64,000 nucleotides of DNA, taken from contig NZ_KE384083.1 in the NCBI RefSeq assembly GCF_000423705.1, positions 558,001 to 622,000 of the forward strand, given 5' to 3'. Shown piece after piece: positions 9,182 through 17,249 of this stretch; the stretch's first letter is position 1, and each line of letters begins with the position of its first letter. Origin of the DNA: Stappia stellulata DSM 5886. GTDB taxonomy: Bacteria > Pseudomonadota > Alphaproteobacteria > Rhizobiales > Stappiaceae. The notes under the pieces are model-generated. The model searched no databases. It was not told the DNA's origin and worked only from the letters and a program-made list of their open reading frames with translations. The position numbers and the translations under genes were made by a program.

Positions 9182-9431
9182 GAGATCCTTCCCGAGACGT
9201 TGCAGACAGTCCTTCGCGGCAAGGCAACGACCCTGCTATCGATAGGTTAGCATCAATTGCGGCGAAAGGATGCTTTGCACACTGCAAGCCTGGGTTTCAG
9301 GCCGCCGCAGTCCGTTTCTAATCCCGGCCGCCTCCTTTTCGCGCAATGACGCGCCATTGTTACATGATGATTGCAAGACCGACGATCAAGGGGACGCCCG
9401 CCGAACCGGGGTCTGCGCAATCTCGGGCATC

Positions 9432-9626
9432 GTTTTGAAGCACCCGCAACAGATCTTTCCGAAAGGCGATCTCATGGTGGGCACGCTGGAGCCGCTTGTC
9501 GGGGAACCCATTCTCGTCTCGGCAGGCGCGCGCTGGCGCCGCCAACGGAAAATGATCGATCCGACCTCTTCCCACATCCGGCTGAACCGCGCCTTCACTG
9601 CCATGCAGGCGGCCGTCGATACCTGC
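9432..9626 (+). pseudogene. Cytochrome P450 remnant (C-helix region only)
   Basis: In the 670-bp gap between tspO and the 102-aa secreted gene, one frame encodes about 65 residues typical of the N-terminal part of a bacterial P450: HPQQIFPKGDL, then LVGEPILVSAGARWRRQRKM, then IDPTSSHIRLNRAFTAMQ. WRRQR is the C-helix motif whose Trp/Arg contact the heme propionate. No start codon context fits, and I cannot find the I-helix, ExxR or the Cys-ligand loop in any frame nearby, so this is a decayed fragment. The rest of the gap (9182-9431 and 9627-9851) holds nothing I recognise. Confidence 0.7.
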
Positions 9627-9851
9627 GCGACGAATCCGGACGGAGTGGCAGCGGCCGGAACGCCCGTGCGAGAGCGCGGCATTTCGGCCTCCGGCCAAAG
9701 GTGAGCAACCCGGTGTTTGCCAGGACGGGATGCAAGGACAAACTCCGCCGGCAGTGTCTCGCCACCGCGCAACGGGCTGGACCTTGCCGGCACGCACCCC
9801 ATAACAGAAAGACCGGCGCATGCCCCGCGCCGCATCAGCACGGTGACAACG

Positions 9852-10160
9852 ATGGTCAGAAGCTCTCCAAACAGCCTGCGCGCCGCTGCCATCGGCCTGG
9901 CGATCCTGGCAGCCAGCGCCTCAGCCGCTCTCGCCCGCCCGGACACGCGCACCATGACCTGCGCGCAGGCGCAGCAGCTGGTCAAACGATCGGGCGCGAT
10001 CGTTCTGTCGACCGGGCAATACACCTACTCGCGCTTCGTTGCCGACCGGCGCTATTGCGGTCACTACGAGATCCTGCGGCCAAACTATGCGCCGACGCGC
10101 GACACGGCACAGTGTCCGGTCGCCTATTTTTGCGAGCGGGTCGTGCGCCCGCGCAACTGA
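9852..10160 (+). CDS. Small exported cysteine-containing protein, conserved hypothetical
   Basis: 102 aa. It has an N-terminal signal peptide (MVRSSPNSLRAAAIGLAILAASASAALA) and a mature domain of ~74 residues with four cysteines (MTCAQAQ, RRYCGHYE, AQCPVAY, FCERVV), probably paired as disulfides. The beginning DTRTMTCAQAQQLVKRSGAIVL followed by TGQYTYSRFV is a pattern I recognise from short secreted proteins widespread in Hyphomicrobiales, with no known function. An upstream in-frame start would merge it with unrelated sequence, so the ATG preceding the signal peptide was chosen. It is convergent with the HerA-like gene, whose 3' end lies 12 bp away. Confidence 0.8.
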   Translation: MVRSSPNSLRAAAIGLAILAASASAALARPDTRTMTCAQAQQLVKRSGAIVLSTGQYTYSRFVADRRYCGHYEILRPNYAPTRDTAQCPVAYFCERVVRPRN

Positions 10161-10172
10161 CCTTCGGTCCGG

Positions 10173-11651
10173 TCAGATCGCCGCTCGGGCCGGCTGCGCC
10201 GCCGTCTGGCAGTCGAGGTCCGTCAGCGTGACAATCCGATTGCCGCGCAGATCGTTGACGCAGACGATGAAGCCCTGCTCTTCCATATGGGTGAGCAGCC
10301 AGCGCGCGCGCCCCTTCGAGCGCGTGCCATAGGCCGTCGCGATCTCGGAATCGGGCGGACAGGGGCGCCCCTCCAGCGCGGACTTGGCAAGCAGCAGATA
10401 GACCCCGCGCATTTCCTCCGGCAGGCTTTGCGCCACGGTTTCGGCCGATGACCACACCTGCGGGTCGATCTCGCTGCCGTTGACACCGGCACGGGCAAGC
10501 GCGATCCGCTGGCGAAAGGTCGCAAGATCGGGCGGACGGCCGGGAAGCCGCGCGATCCGGCACCGCACCTGAAAATCCTGATAAAGCGCCGCCACCGGCT
10601 GAAAGGCCGCCTCGCTGTCGTCGAGAAGCTCCGCGATCACCGCGTCGACGGCCTGTTCCCAGACCTCGCGGTCCATCGGCTCGGCTTCCACGGTCTCGCG
10701 CGCCACAGCCTGCCGGGTCAACCGCTCCAGCACATCGGCAGCCGGCACGGGTTGCGCAACGGTGGGCTTTTCAGCGGCCTGGCGCTCCGACCCGCTGGCC
10801 GGTTGAAACAGAAGATCCTGAAGCTCCTCCGGACGCCCTTCGGGCAAGGGAGTAAGCTTGGGGCCACCGCCGCGCCCGACGGTTTCCACCGGCCCGATGC
10901 GAACGGTCATCGGCCGGCGTGACACGGCCGGACCGAGCGCCACGAAATGTCCCCGTTCCAGGTTGCGGAAGGCCTCCGCCTGACGCTTTTCCATGCCCAG
11001 CAGATCCGCGGCACGGGCCATGTCGATATCGAGGAAGGTTCGCCCCATGAGGAAATTGGACGCCTCGGCCGCGACGTTCTTGGCAAGCTTTGCAAGACGC
11101 TGCGTGGCAATCACCCCGGCAAGACCGCGCTTGCGGCCGCGACACATCAGATTGGTCATCGCGCCAAGCGCCACACGGCGCGCTTCCTCGCCGGTGTCCC
11201 CGGAGGCGGAGGGCGCAAACAACTGCGCCTCGTCGACGACGACAAGTACCGGATACCAGTGATCGCGCTCGGCATCGAACAACGCATTGAGGAAGACGGC
11301 AGCCGCCTTCATCTGGCGATCCGGTTCAAGCCCCTCGAGATTGAGGATGACCGAGACGCGATGCGCGCGCACCCTGGCCGCGATCACCGCAAGATCGCGT
11401 TCGCTGCCGGCGGCGTCCACAACCACATGGCCAAAGCGCTCCGACAGGGTAACGAAGTCCCCTTCGGGATCGATGACCACCTGCTGCACCCAGGACGCAC
11501 TCTGTTCCAGCAGCCGGCGCAGGAGGTGTGACTTGCCCGAGCCCGAGTTTCCCTGAACCAGAAGCCGGGTCGCCAGCAGTTCCTCCAGATCGAAACAGCA
11601 AGAGGTTGCGCCGCCGGCACCTACCTGGCCCATGTCAATGCTGACAGTCAT
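10173..11651 (-). CDS. HerA-like ATP-binding protein (DUF87/helicase HerA central domain)
   Basis: 492 aa from the ATG at 11651 (in-frame starts exist further upstream). The N-terminal half is a FtsK/HerA-type RecA ATPase: Walker A GNSGSGKSHLLRRLLEQ, QQVVIDPEGDF, Walker B YPVLVVVDEAQLFAP, and the sensor-like GVIATQRLAKLAKNV segment. The second half (from ~residue 290) is less conserved, ending in a possible winged-helix region (ATAYGTRSKGRARWLLTHME). HerA normally works with the nuclease NurA in archaea and some bacteria; no NurA is adjacent, and this lone form is common in rhizobia-like genomes. Its cellular role is not established. Confidence 0.8.
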   Translation of the reverse strand: MTVSIDMGQVGAGGATSCCFDLEELLATRLLVQGNSGSGKSHLLRRLLEQSASWVQQVVIDPEGDFVTLSERFGHVVVDAAGSERDLAVIAARVRAHRVSVILNLEGLEPDRQMKAAAVFLNALFDAERDHWYPVLVVVDEAQLFAPSASGDTGEEARRVALGAMTNLMCRGRKRGLAGVIATQRLAKLAKNVAAEASNFLMGRTFLDIDMARAADLLGMEKRQAEAFRNLERGHFVALGPAVSRRPMTVRIGPVETVGRGGGPKLTPLPEGRPEELQDLLFQPASGSERQAAEKPTVAQPVPAADVLERLTRQAVARETVEAEPMDREVWEQAVDAVIAELLDDSEAAFQPVAALYQDFQVRCRIARLPGRPPDLATFRQRIALARAGVNGSEIDPQVWSSAETVAQSLPEEMRGVYLLLAKSALEGRPCPPDSEIATAYGTRSKGRARWLLTHMEEQGFIVCVNDLRGNRIVTLTDLDCQTAAQPARAAI

Positions 11652-11949
11652 GTAGATCGCTTGTCCCATTGCATAGGTAAGACCGTGCCGGGGCCTTCGC
11701 GGCTGCGCACTTGGCGATGGCATCGACGGGGTCGCCTCGTCGGCCGGACGGTCATGTGATTTCGTCAGTATCGGCGATTCGCAGGGCTGTACAAAGGAGG
11801 ATCACCGCCCCACGAAAAAACCGCAAAACAGCCTTCAAACACCGTTTGTCGTGCAAATGTCGTTGGTTTTCCGCGGATCACCAGACGTCAGTTAGGCGAA
11901 TTTTCATGCTTTTGAAAAATGTATTGGGGAAACAATCTAAGGGTTTTCC

Positions 11950-13950
11950 ATGACTGTGCAGCGCAAGAGTACCCGATCCGCCGACGCTCCCCGTCGCCTC
12001 CCGGACGCCATTGCCGGTTTCATGTGTGGCAACAACAACGATACGGCAGAGACGCAGGCAGTGTGGACGGCCCTGAAGCCGGCAATGTCGGACATCATGG
12101 ACGGGTTCTACACAAGCGTGCGCGCCACGCCGGAGATCGCCGAAAAACTCGGCGATCCCGACAAGAGCGTTCCGCGCCTGAAGTCCGCCCAGATGAAACA
12201 CTGGGATTACATCTTCACCCACGACCCGGACCTGGAGTTCGAGGCCAGAGCGGTTCGGATCGGCGAGGCGCATGTTCGCATCGAGCTGGAAGCGCAGTGG
12301 TACCTGGCATCCTACGGCCGTCTGCTGATCGAGGCGATGCCGGCCTTGATAAAGCGCTACAAGTTCTCGCCCGGCAAGCTTCCCCGCGCCATGCAATCCC
12401 TGGTTGGACGGGTGTTCCTGGACATGATCATGTCTTACGACGCCTATGAGAACGGGGTGGTCCGCAAGCGTGGCGAGGAGCATCGACAGGAGAACGAACT
12501 GACAAGCCTGCGCGGTCTCGCCAACACCGTCTCCGACATCAACGAAGTCGCACTGGGCATGGCGACGCTGTCGCACAACACGCAAAGGGCGACAAAGAAC
12601 GGTCAGGCGATTTCGTCCGCGGCGTCCGAACTGGTCACATCCGTGGAGCAGATCTCCCAAACCAGCGACAGCGCGGCGCATGAAGCGAATTCGACGAACG
12701 CAGCGGTGGCTGCGGGGCTCGACGCCATGATGGATGTGTCGAAACGCATGAGCGACATCGCCGATGCCTCGCAGCAGAGCGCGGACAACCTCGCCGACCT
12801 GCACGACGCGTCCGAACAGATCGGTGAATTCCTTTCCGTTATCGAAAGCATCGCCAACCAGACCAACCTGCTTGCGCTCAACGCCACGATCGAGGCCGCA
12901 CGCGCCGGAGAGGCAGGCAAGGGGTTCGCCGTCGTGGCGAACGAGGTCAAGAGCCTTGCCACCCAGGCGGCCAAGGCAACCGAGGACATCGCGCAACGCA
13001 TCGACGCACTGAAGGCGGGGATGCTGACCACGCAGGAATCCCTTTCGGTTTCGCGACAGGCCGTCGACCGCGGGCAAGAAACCATCGCCAGCGCCAACGA
13101 ACGGATGCAGTCCGTCGGCGACGGAATTGCCGGGGTTTCCGGCCGCATGCAGGAGGTTTCCGCCATCCTTCAGCAGCAGAAGGACGCGAGCCAGGAAATC
13201 GCTAGAAGCATCACCGGCGTCGCAGACCTCGCGGTGGAGAACGAAGCGCAACTCAAGGCGATGAGCGACACTCTTCAGAGCAGCAATGACCGTTTCTCAA
13301 AGGATGCCGGCACCTGGTTCAATGCAGAATCCAATCGTTCCTTGTGCGAAATGGCGAAGATCGATCACGTGCTGTTCAAGAAACGCGTCGTGGATACGAT
13401 CATCGGACGCGACACCTGGGCGCTCGGTGACGTCCCGGACCACCACCAATGTCGACTCGGCAAATGGTACGAGGCCATCGAGAGTGCGAAAGTCCGCGCA
13501 CATCCCGCCTACAAGGCGCTTGCCGCGCCGCACGCACGTGTGCATGCGGCCGCACATGCCGCCCTGAAGGCGCATGCCGATGGCGATGCCGAAACGGCTT
13601 CGACGCATTTGTCAGAACTCAACACATCGAGCCGACAGGTGATCCACGCGCTGAATGACCTGTCGCAGGCGCTGCAAAACGAACTGAAGGACAGCGACCG
13701 GCGACGGGAGGTGCGCGACAAGACCCGTCAGGAGAGCGCAAGGGTGGAAATGGCCACCGGTTCCAAGGCCGTCGTGATCACCGACGTGTCAACCGGCGGT
13801 TTCGGCGTCACCGGCCTGTCGAAGGAAGATGTCGGCAAGGCCGTGCGGCTGATCCACGACGGAACCGAAATTCTCGGAGAAACCGTCTGGGCAGACGGCG
13901 ACCGGGGCGGGATCCGTATCATGCGCAAGGAGCACGGCCACCGCGGCTGA
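11950..13950 (+). CDS. Globin-coupled methyl-accepting chemotaxis protein with CZB and PilZ domains
   Basis: 666 aa, no transmembrane segment, so a cytosolic receptor. Domains: protoglobin sensor (~15-165) with proximal His108 in [23 protein letters not shown] signalling helices (~190-440) with the hairpin tip [20 protein letters not shown] and [13 protein letters not shown]; a chemoreceptor zinc-binding CZB domain (~455-575) with KIDHVLFK, the [11 protein letters not shown] motif and two later His residues; and a PilZ-like domain (~578-666) with RRREVR and DVSTGGFG, the two c-di-GMP contact motifs. Globin-MCP receptors (HemAT) sense oxygen. The extra modules suggest input from zinc or reactive chlorine (CZB) and from c-di-GMP. 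No che genes are nearby. Confidence 0.9.
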   Translation: MTVQRKSTRSADAPRRLPDAIAGFMCGNNNDTAETQAVWTALKPAMSDIMDGFYTSVRATPEIAEKLGDPDKSVPRLKSAQMKHWDYIFTHDPDLEFEARAVRIGEAHVRIELEAQWYLASYGRLLIEAMPALIKRYKFSPGKLPRAMQSLVGRVFLDMIMSYDAYENGVVRKRGEEHRQENELTSLRGLANTVSDINEVALGMATLSHNTQRATKNGQAISSAASELVTSVEQISQTSDSAAHEANSTNAAVAAGLDAMMDVSKRMSDIADASQQSADNLADLHDASEQIGEFLSVIESIANQTNLLALNATIEAARAGEAGKGFAVVANEVKSLATQAAKATEDIAQRIDALKAGMLTTQESLSVSRQAVDRGQETIASANERMQSVGDGIAGVSGRMQEVSAILQQQKDASQEIARSITGVADLAVENEAQLKAMSDTLQSSNDRFSKDAGTWFNAESNRSLCEMAKIDHVLFKKRVVDTIIGRDTWALGDVPDHHQCRLGKWYEAIESAKVRAHPAYKALAAPHARVHAAAHAALKAHADGDAETASTHLSELNTSSRQVIHALNDLSQALQNELKDSDRRREVRDKTRQESARVEMATGSKAVVITDVSTGGFGVTGLSKEDVGKAVRLIHDGTEILGETVWADGDRGGIRIMRKEHGHRG

Positions 13951-14114
13951 GCCGCCCATGCTCCTCACGGGTTCGCCCCCCTGCGAACGGCGGGCGCGCC
14001 CGCAAGCGGCCGCCCTTCGCAGAAAAGCGGACTTGCACTTTGCGCTCACATTCGAAATCATTAATATGAACTCGAATGAGTGCCGGCACAGCCGGCCGAG
14101 CGGGAGGAATGACC

Positions 14115-14681
14115 ATGAAAATCGCATCAGCCCTGGCCGGGGTCGCCCTGTTGGCCTTCACCGGATTTGCCGCACAGGCCGAAAACACGTTGAAGATCGG
14201 GCCCGAGACATCGGCGATCACGATCGAAACTGAAGACGGCCCGGTGGAAATCACCCGCCACAAGAACGACACCCAGCTGATCGGCGGCGTGCTTCAACCG
14301 ATCATTCCCGAGCCGGGCGTGCAGCCGGCCGGCGAGCTTGAAGTTCTGGAAGCCCTTCAGGACGACAAGGCCCGTGTCGTCGACATGCGCACCATGGAAT
14401 GGCGCGTAAAGTCCACCATTCCAGGCTCCATCCATATTCCCTACACCGAAGTCGCGATGCGCCTCGACGAACTGGGGTGCACGGGCGAATCCGGCGCCTG
14501 GGATTGCAACGAGGCGCTGTCCGTCTTCGCCTTCTGCAACGGACCGGCCTGTGCCCAAAGCCCGCTTGCCATCAAGGCCATGGTGCGCGAGGGCTTCCCG
14601 GCGGAAAAGATCCACTACTATCGCGGCGGCATGCAGGACTGGACGGTCCTCGGCCTGACCACGGTCGAGAACCTGTTCTAG
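14115..14681 (+). CDS. Exported rhodanese-like domain protein
   Basis: 188 aa. Signal peptide MKIASALAGVALLAFTGFAAQA. The mature protein carries one rhodanese fold: ARVVDMRTMEWRVKSTIPGSI followed by HIPY, and the active loop FAFCNGPACAQSPLAIKAM, whose first Cys is the predicted sulfur-accepting residue. The end HYYRGGMQDWTVLGLTTV is typical of the domain. The start at 14115 was chosen because GGGAGG lies 7 bp upstream; an ATG 6 bp earlier is too close. Periplasmic single-domain rhodaneses usually act in thiol or sulfane sulfur handling. No sulfur-oxidation genes are adjacent, so the substrate is unknown. Confidence 0.85.
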   Translation: MKIASALAGVALLAFTGFAAQAENTLKIGPETSAITIETEDGPVEITRHKNDTQLIGGVLQPIIPEPGVQPAGELEVLEALQDDKARVVDMRTMEWRVKSTIPGSIHIPYTEVAMRLDELGCTGESGAWDCNEALSVFAFCNGPACAQSPLAIKAMVREGFPAEKIHYYRGGMQDWTVLGLTTVENLF

Positions 14682-14713
14682 ACACAAAACCGTTTCGTTC
14701 TCTCCAAGAGCAC

Positions 14714-14744
14714 GGCGGGTCGCCCCCTTCGGACGCGACCCGCC
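14714..14744. terminator. Hairpin between convergent rhodanese and DUF4198 genes
   Basis: GGCGGGTCGC (14714-14723) and GCGACCCGCC (14735-14744) form a perfect 10-bp GC stem with an 11-base loop, placed 6 bp after the DUF4198 stop codon and 32 bp after the rhodanese stop. It could end both transcripts. There is no clear U-tract on either side, so termination rather than mRNA stabilisation is inferred from position. Confidence 0.55.
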
Positions 14745-14750
14745 AACCGG

Positions 14751-15479
14751 TCAGTGCGTATGGCCTTTACCGGCCTCGAAAGACAGCGTCGCGAAATGCT
14801 CGACGGTGTCTGCATCCGGATCGTCTTCGAGCGGCGCTCCGTGCGACAGGGCAATCACATTCAGCCCGTCGTTGCGAACCGTCAGATCGATCTCACCGGC
14901 ATCGTCGGTCGTCCCCTGTTTCTCCCCCGACATGTTGACGTAGTCGGGGATGAGCGCGACCCCGGACAACGGTTTTCCCTTGTATAAAACGCGAAGTCTC
15001 AGGGTCTTCCCGGCGCTCAATTCCGTCGGGTTGCTCAGTGGCACGATCTGCAGATCCTGTTGCGGCAGCTTCGGCATGTCGCCATGCAGATGCCTGATCG
15101 CCAGAGTGTGCTTGAGGTAGCGTCCAGCCTTGCGGGCGCCTGGCACCTTGCTCCTTGGCAAGTTCACCCATTTTCCATCCGCGCCCTCGGTGTAAAATCC
15201 ATTGTCGAAATCGACAAGAACGACGGCAGCCTTGTCTTCCGCCGCAAGAAGAGCGTGGTTTTTCCGTGCGCTCACCTCTACCGACAGCCGTTTGCCCTCC
15301 TCGTCCAGAGCCTGAACCGTGCTGATCTTGGCCGGGTCATAGGGATCGTCGGATGCACCGTGTCCATAGACGATTGCAATCTCCCCCCACCGCTCGGCGA
15401 GCCAGATGCCATGTGCTTGCGCGCTCTGAACCAACCCCAAGACCGCAAGCGCGGCGATCATTGCCGTGGAAACTCTCAT
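14751..15479 (-). CDS. Periplasmic DUF4198 protein, probable metal-uptake accessory
   Basis: 242 aa. Signal peptide MRVSTAMIAALAVLGLVQSAQA, then a mature N-terminus starting HGIWLAERWG, where the first His is exposed after cleavage. DUF4198 proteins are periplasmic beta-sandwich proteins found beside nickel/cobalt and other metal transport genes. The C-terminal ~90 residues (TLRLRVLYKGKPLSGVALIPDY, then DDAGEIDLTVR) look like a carboxypeptidase-regulatory Ig-like fold, and the protein ends in the His-containing tail KGHTH. It is monocistronic, and a perfect 39-bp palindrome resembling a Zur operator begins 8 bp upstream of the start. Zinc-linked function is inference from that site. Confidence 0.82.
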   Translation of the reverse strand: MRVSTAMIAALAVLGLVQSAQAHGIWLAERWGEIAIVYGHGASDDPYDPAKISTVQALDEEGKRLSVEVSARKNHALLAAEDKAAVVLVDFDNGFYTEGADGKWVNLPRSKVPGARKAGRYLKHTLAIRHLHGDMPKLPQQDLQIVPLSNPTELSAGKTLRLRVLYKGKPLSGVALIPDYVNMSGEKQGTTDDAGEIDLTVRNDGLNVIALSHGAPLEDDPDADTVEHFATLSFEAGKGHTH

Positions 15480-15486
15480 TCGAACC

Positions 15487-15525
15487 TCGCATACGTAATG
15501 TTATGACATAACATTACGTATGCGA
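15487..15525. promoter_or_regulatory. 39-bp perfect palindrome, Zur-box-like operator of the DUF4198 gene
   Basis: Two 19-bp arms flank a single central A (15506): left arm TCGCATACGTAATGTTATG (15487-15505), right arm its exact reverse complement CATAACATTACGTATGCGA (15507-15525). The core ATGTTATnnnATAACAT matches the proteobacterial Zur consensus (ATGTTAT...ATAACAT). It lies 8-46 bp upstream of the DUF4198 ATG, where binding would block the promoter or ribosome loading. The arms extend well beyond a normal Zur site. Confidence 0.75.
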
Positions 15526-15652
15526 TTGGTTGCGAGCGGTCAACGCCCTTGCATGGCAAAATCCCGTCCATCGCGCGGCGGGCGACCCGCGCCTGCCGAC
15601 CGGCACCGGCCGGCCTGGCAATCGTTTTGGAAATGCAGGGCCTGAAACGCAA

Positions 15653-15678
15653 AACGCCCGCCGGATACGGCGGGCGTT
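15653..15678 (-). terminator. Rho-independent terminator after the malonate operon
   Basis: AACGCCCGCCG (15653-15663) and CGGCGGGCGTT (15668-15678) make an 11-bp stem with a 4-base loop. Read leftward after the matB stop codon (48 bp away), the stem runs into TTTTGCGTTT, a reasonable U-rich tract. It terminates the leftward malonate operon. The interval 15526-15652 shows no gene. Confidence 0.8.
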
Positions 15679-15725
15679 GCGGATCGGCGGCTTGTTCCAG
15701 CGCGCGTGTCTTTCGCGGATCGGCG

Positions 15726-17249
15726 CTATCGCGCGCCGAACGTATCCTTGTATTGCTCGCGCAAGACGTTCTTCTGGATCTTGCCCATGGTATTGCGCGG
15801 CAGCTCCGGCAGGACATAGACCTTCTTGGGCTGCTTGAACTTCGCCAGCGTCTCGGCCAGCGGCGCGACGATGCCCTCGGCCTGGAGCGTGACGCCTGGA
15901 TGCGGAGCAACGACAGCGACGACCCCTTCGCCGAAATCGGCATGCGGGACACCGATGACCGCGCTTTCCGCCACGCCCTCGATCTCGTCAATCACGGCCT
16001 CGACCTCGGCCGGATAGACATTGAAACCGCCGGTGATGATCAGGTCCTTGGCGCGGCCGACAATGCTCACGTAGCCGCGCTCGTCGATCCGTCCCATGTC
16101 GCCAGTGATGAAAAAGCCGTCGGCACGGAACTCGGACGCCGTCTTTTCCGGCATCTGCCAATAGCCCTTGAAGACATTGGGCCCGCGTACCTCAATGACG
16201 CCGACCTCGCCCTCGGGCAAAACCCGGCCACTTTCCGGATCGGCAATGCGAAGCTCCACCCCCGGCAGCGGAAAGCCGACGGTTCCCGGACGCCGGTCGC
16301 CGTCATAGGGATTGGAGGTGTTCATGTTGGTTTCCGTCATGCCGTAACGCTCGAGGATCGCGTGTCCCGTGCGCGCGCTGAAGGCCTTGTGCACCTCCGC
16401 CGACAGCGGCGCGGATCCCGATACGAAGAGGCGCATGTGCGCGGCAAGCTCGCGGGTGAAGGCGTCGGATCCCAGAAGCCGCGAGTAGAACGTCGGAACG
16501 CCCATCATCGTCGTTGCCTGGGGCATCAGCCGGAGCATTTCATCGAGATCGAATTTCGGCAGGAACAGCATCGACCCACCGGCAAGAAGCGTGATGTTGC
16601 TTGCCACGAACAGGCCGTGGGTGTGAAAGATCGGCAAGGCGTGAAGAAGCACATCGTCTGAGGTGAAGCGCCAGTAATCCATCAGAACGCGGGCGTTCGA
16701 CGCGAGATTTTCGTGGCTGAGCATCGCCCCCTTGGAGCGGCCGGTGGTGCCCGACGTGTAGAGAATCGCCGCAAGATCGTCCGGTCCGCGCCCGATGTCG
16801 CCAAACTCCCGCGACGCCCCGTCAATCGCCGTGCTCACGCTGCCCGACCCGTCGGCCGCCATGGTCAACACATGGCTTTCCACCTTGTCCGCGATCTGCG
16901 CAAGCGCGTTCAGCCGTGCCGGATCGCACACCAGAAGCGCCGGTCGGGCATCGCAGACGAAATAGTCGATCTCGGCCGGCGTATAGGCCGTGTTGAGCGG
17001 CAGGAACACGGCACCGGCGCGCAGCGTTCCCAGATAAAGCATCAAGGCCTCGGCGGATTTTTCCACCTGGACCGCGACCCGGTCGCCTGGCTTCACACCG
17101 GAGGCACTCAGGATATTCGCGTAGGCAGCCGAGCGTGCGAGCATGTCGCCATAGGTGATGACGCCCCCATCCGGCGTCTTCAGGAACGGCGCGGTCTCGT
17201 CCCGGATTGCAGAACGGATCTGGGAAAAAAGATGGTTCGTGTCTCTCAT
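15726..17249 (-). CDS. matB: Malonyl-CoA synthetase (malonate-CoA ligase)
   Basis: 507 aa, an ANL-family adenylating enzyme converting malonate, ATP and CoA to malonyl-CoA. Motifs: A3 LYTSGTTGRSKGAMLSH, A5 ERYGMTETNMNTSNPY, A7 FFITGDMGRIDERGY, A8 GRAKDLIITGGFNVYPAEVE, and catalytic Lys in LPRNTMGKIQKNVLR. The specific assignment to malonate rests on context: the gene starts in a 4-bp ATGA overlap with malonyl-CoA decarboxylase and is the last gene of an operon with a TRAP transporter and a divergent GntR regulator, the classic mat arrangement. Product malonyl-CoA is decarboxylated by the upstream gene's enzyme to acetyl-CoA. Confidence 0.93.
   Translation of the reverse strand: MRDTNHLFSQIRSAIRDETAPFLKTPDGGVITYGDMLARSAAYANILSASGVKPGDRVAVQVEKSAEALMLYLGTLRAGAVFLPLNTAYTPAEIDYFVCDARPALLVCDPARLNALAQIADKVESHVLTMAADGSGSVSTAIDGASREFGDIGRGPDDLAAILYTSGTTGRSKGAMLSHENLASNARVLMDYWRFTSDDVLLHALPIFHTHGLFVASNITLLAGGSMLFLPKFDLDEMLRLMPQATTMMGVPTFYSRLLGSDAFTRELAAHMRLFVSGSAPLSAEVHKAFSARTGHAILERYGMTETNMNTSNPYDGDRRPGTVGFPLPGVELRIADPESGRVLPEGEVGVIEVRGPNVFKGYWQMPEKTASEFRADGFFITGDMGRIDERGYVSIVGRAKDLIITGGFNVYPAEVEAVIDEIEGVAESAVIGVPHADFGEGVVAVVAPHPGVTLQAEGIVAPLAETLAKFKQPKKVYVLPELPRNTMGKIQKNVLREQYKDTFGAR

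Noticed and set aside
9270-9704. Whole 144-codon frame as an intact gene
   Set aside because: Only ~65 residues resemble P450; the flanks are not conserved and no heme ligand region exists, so it was recorded as a remnant.
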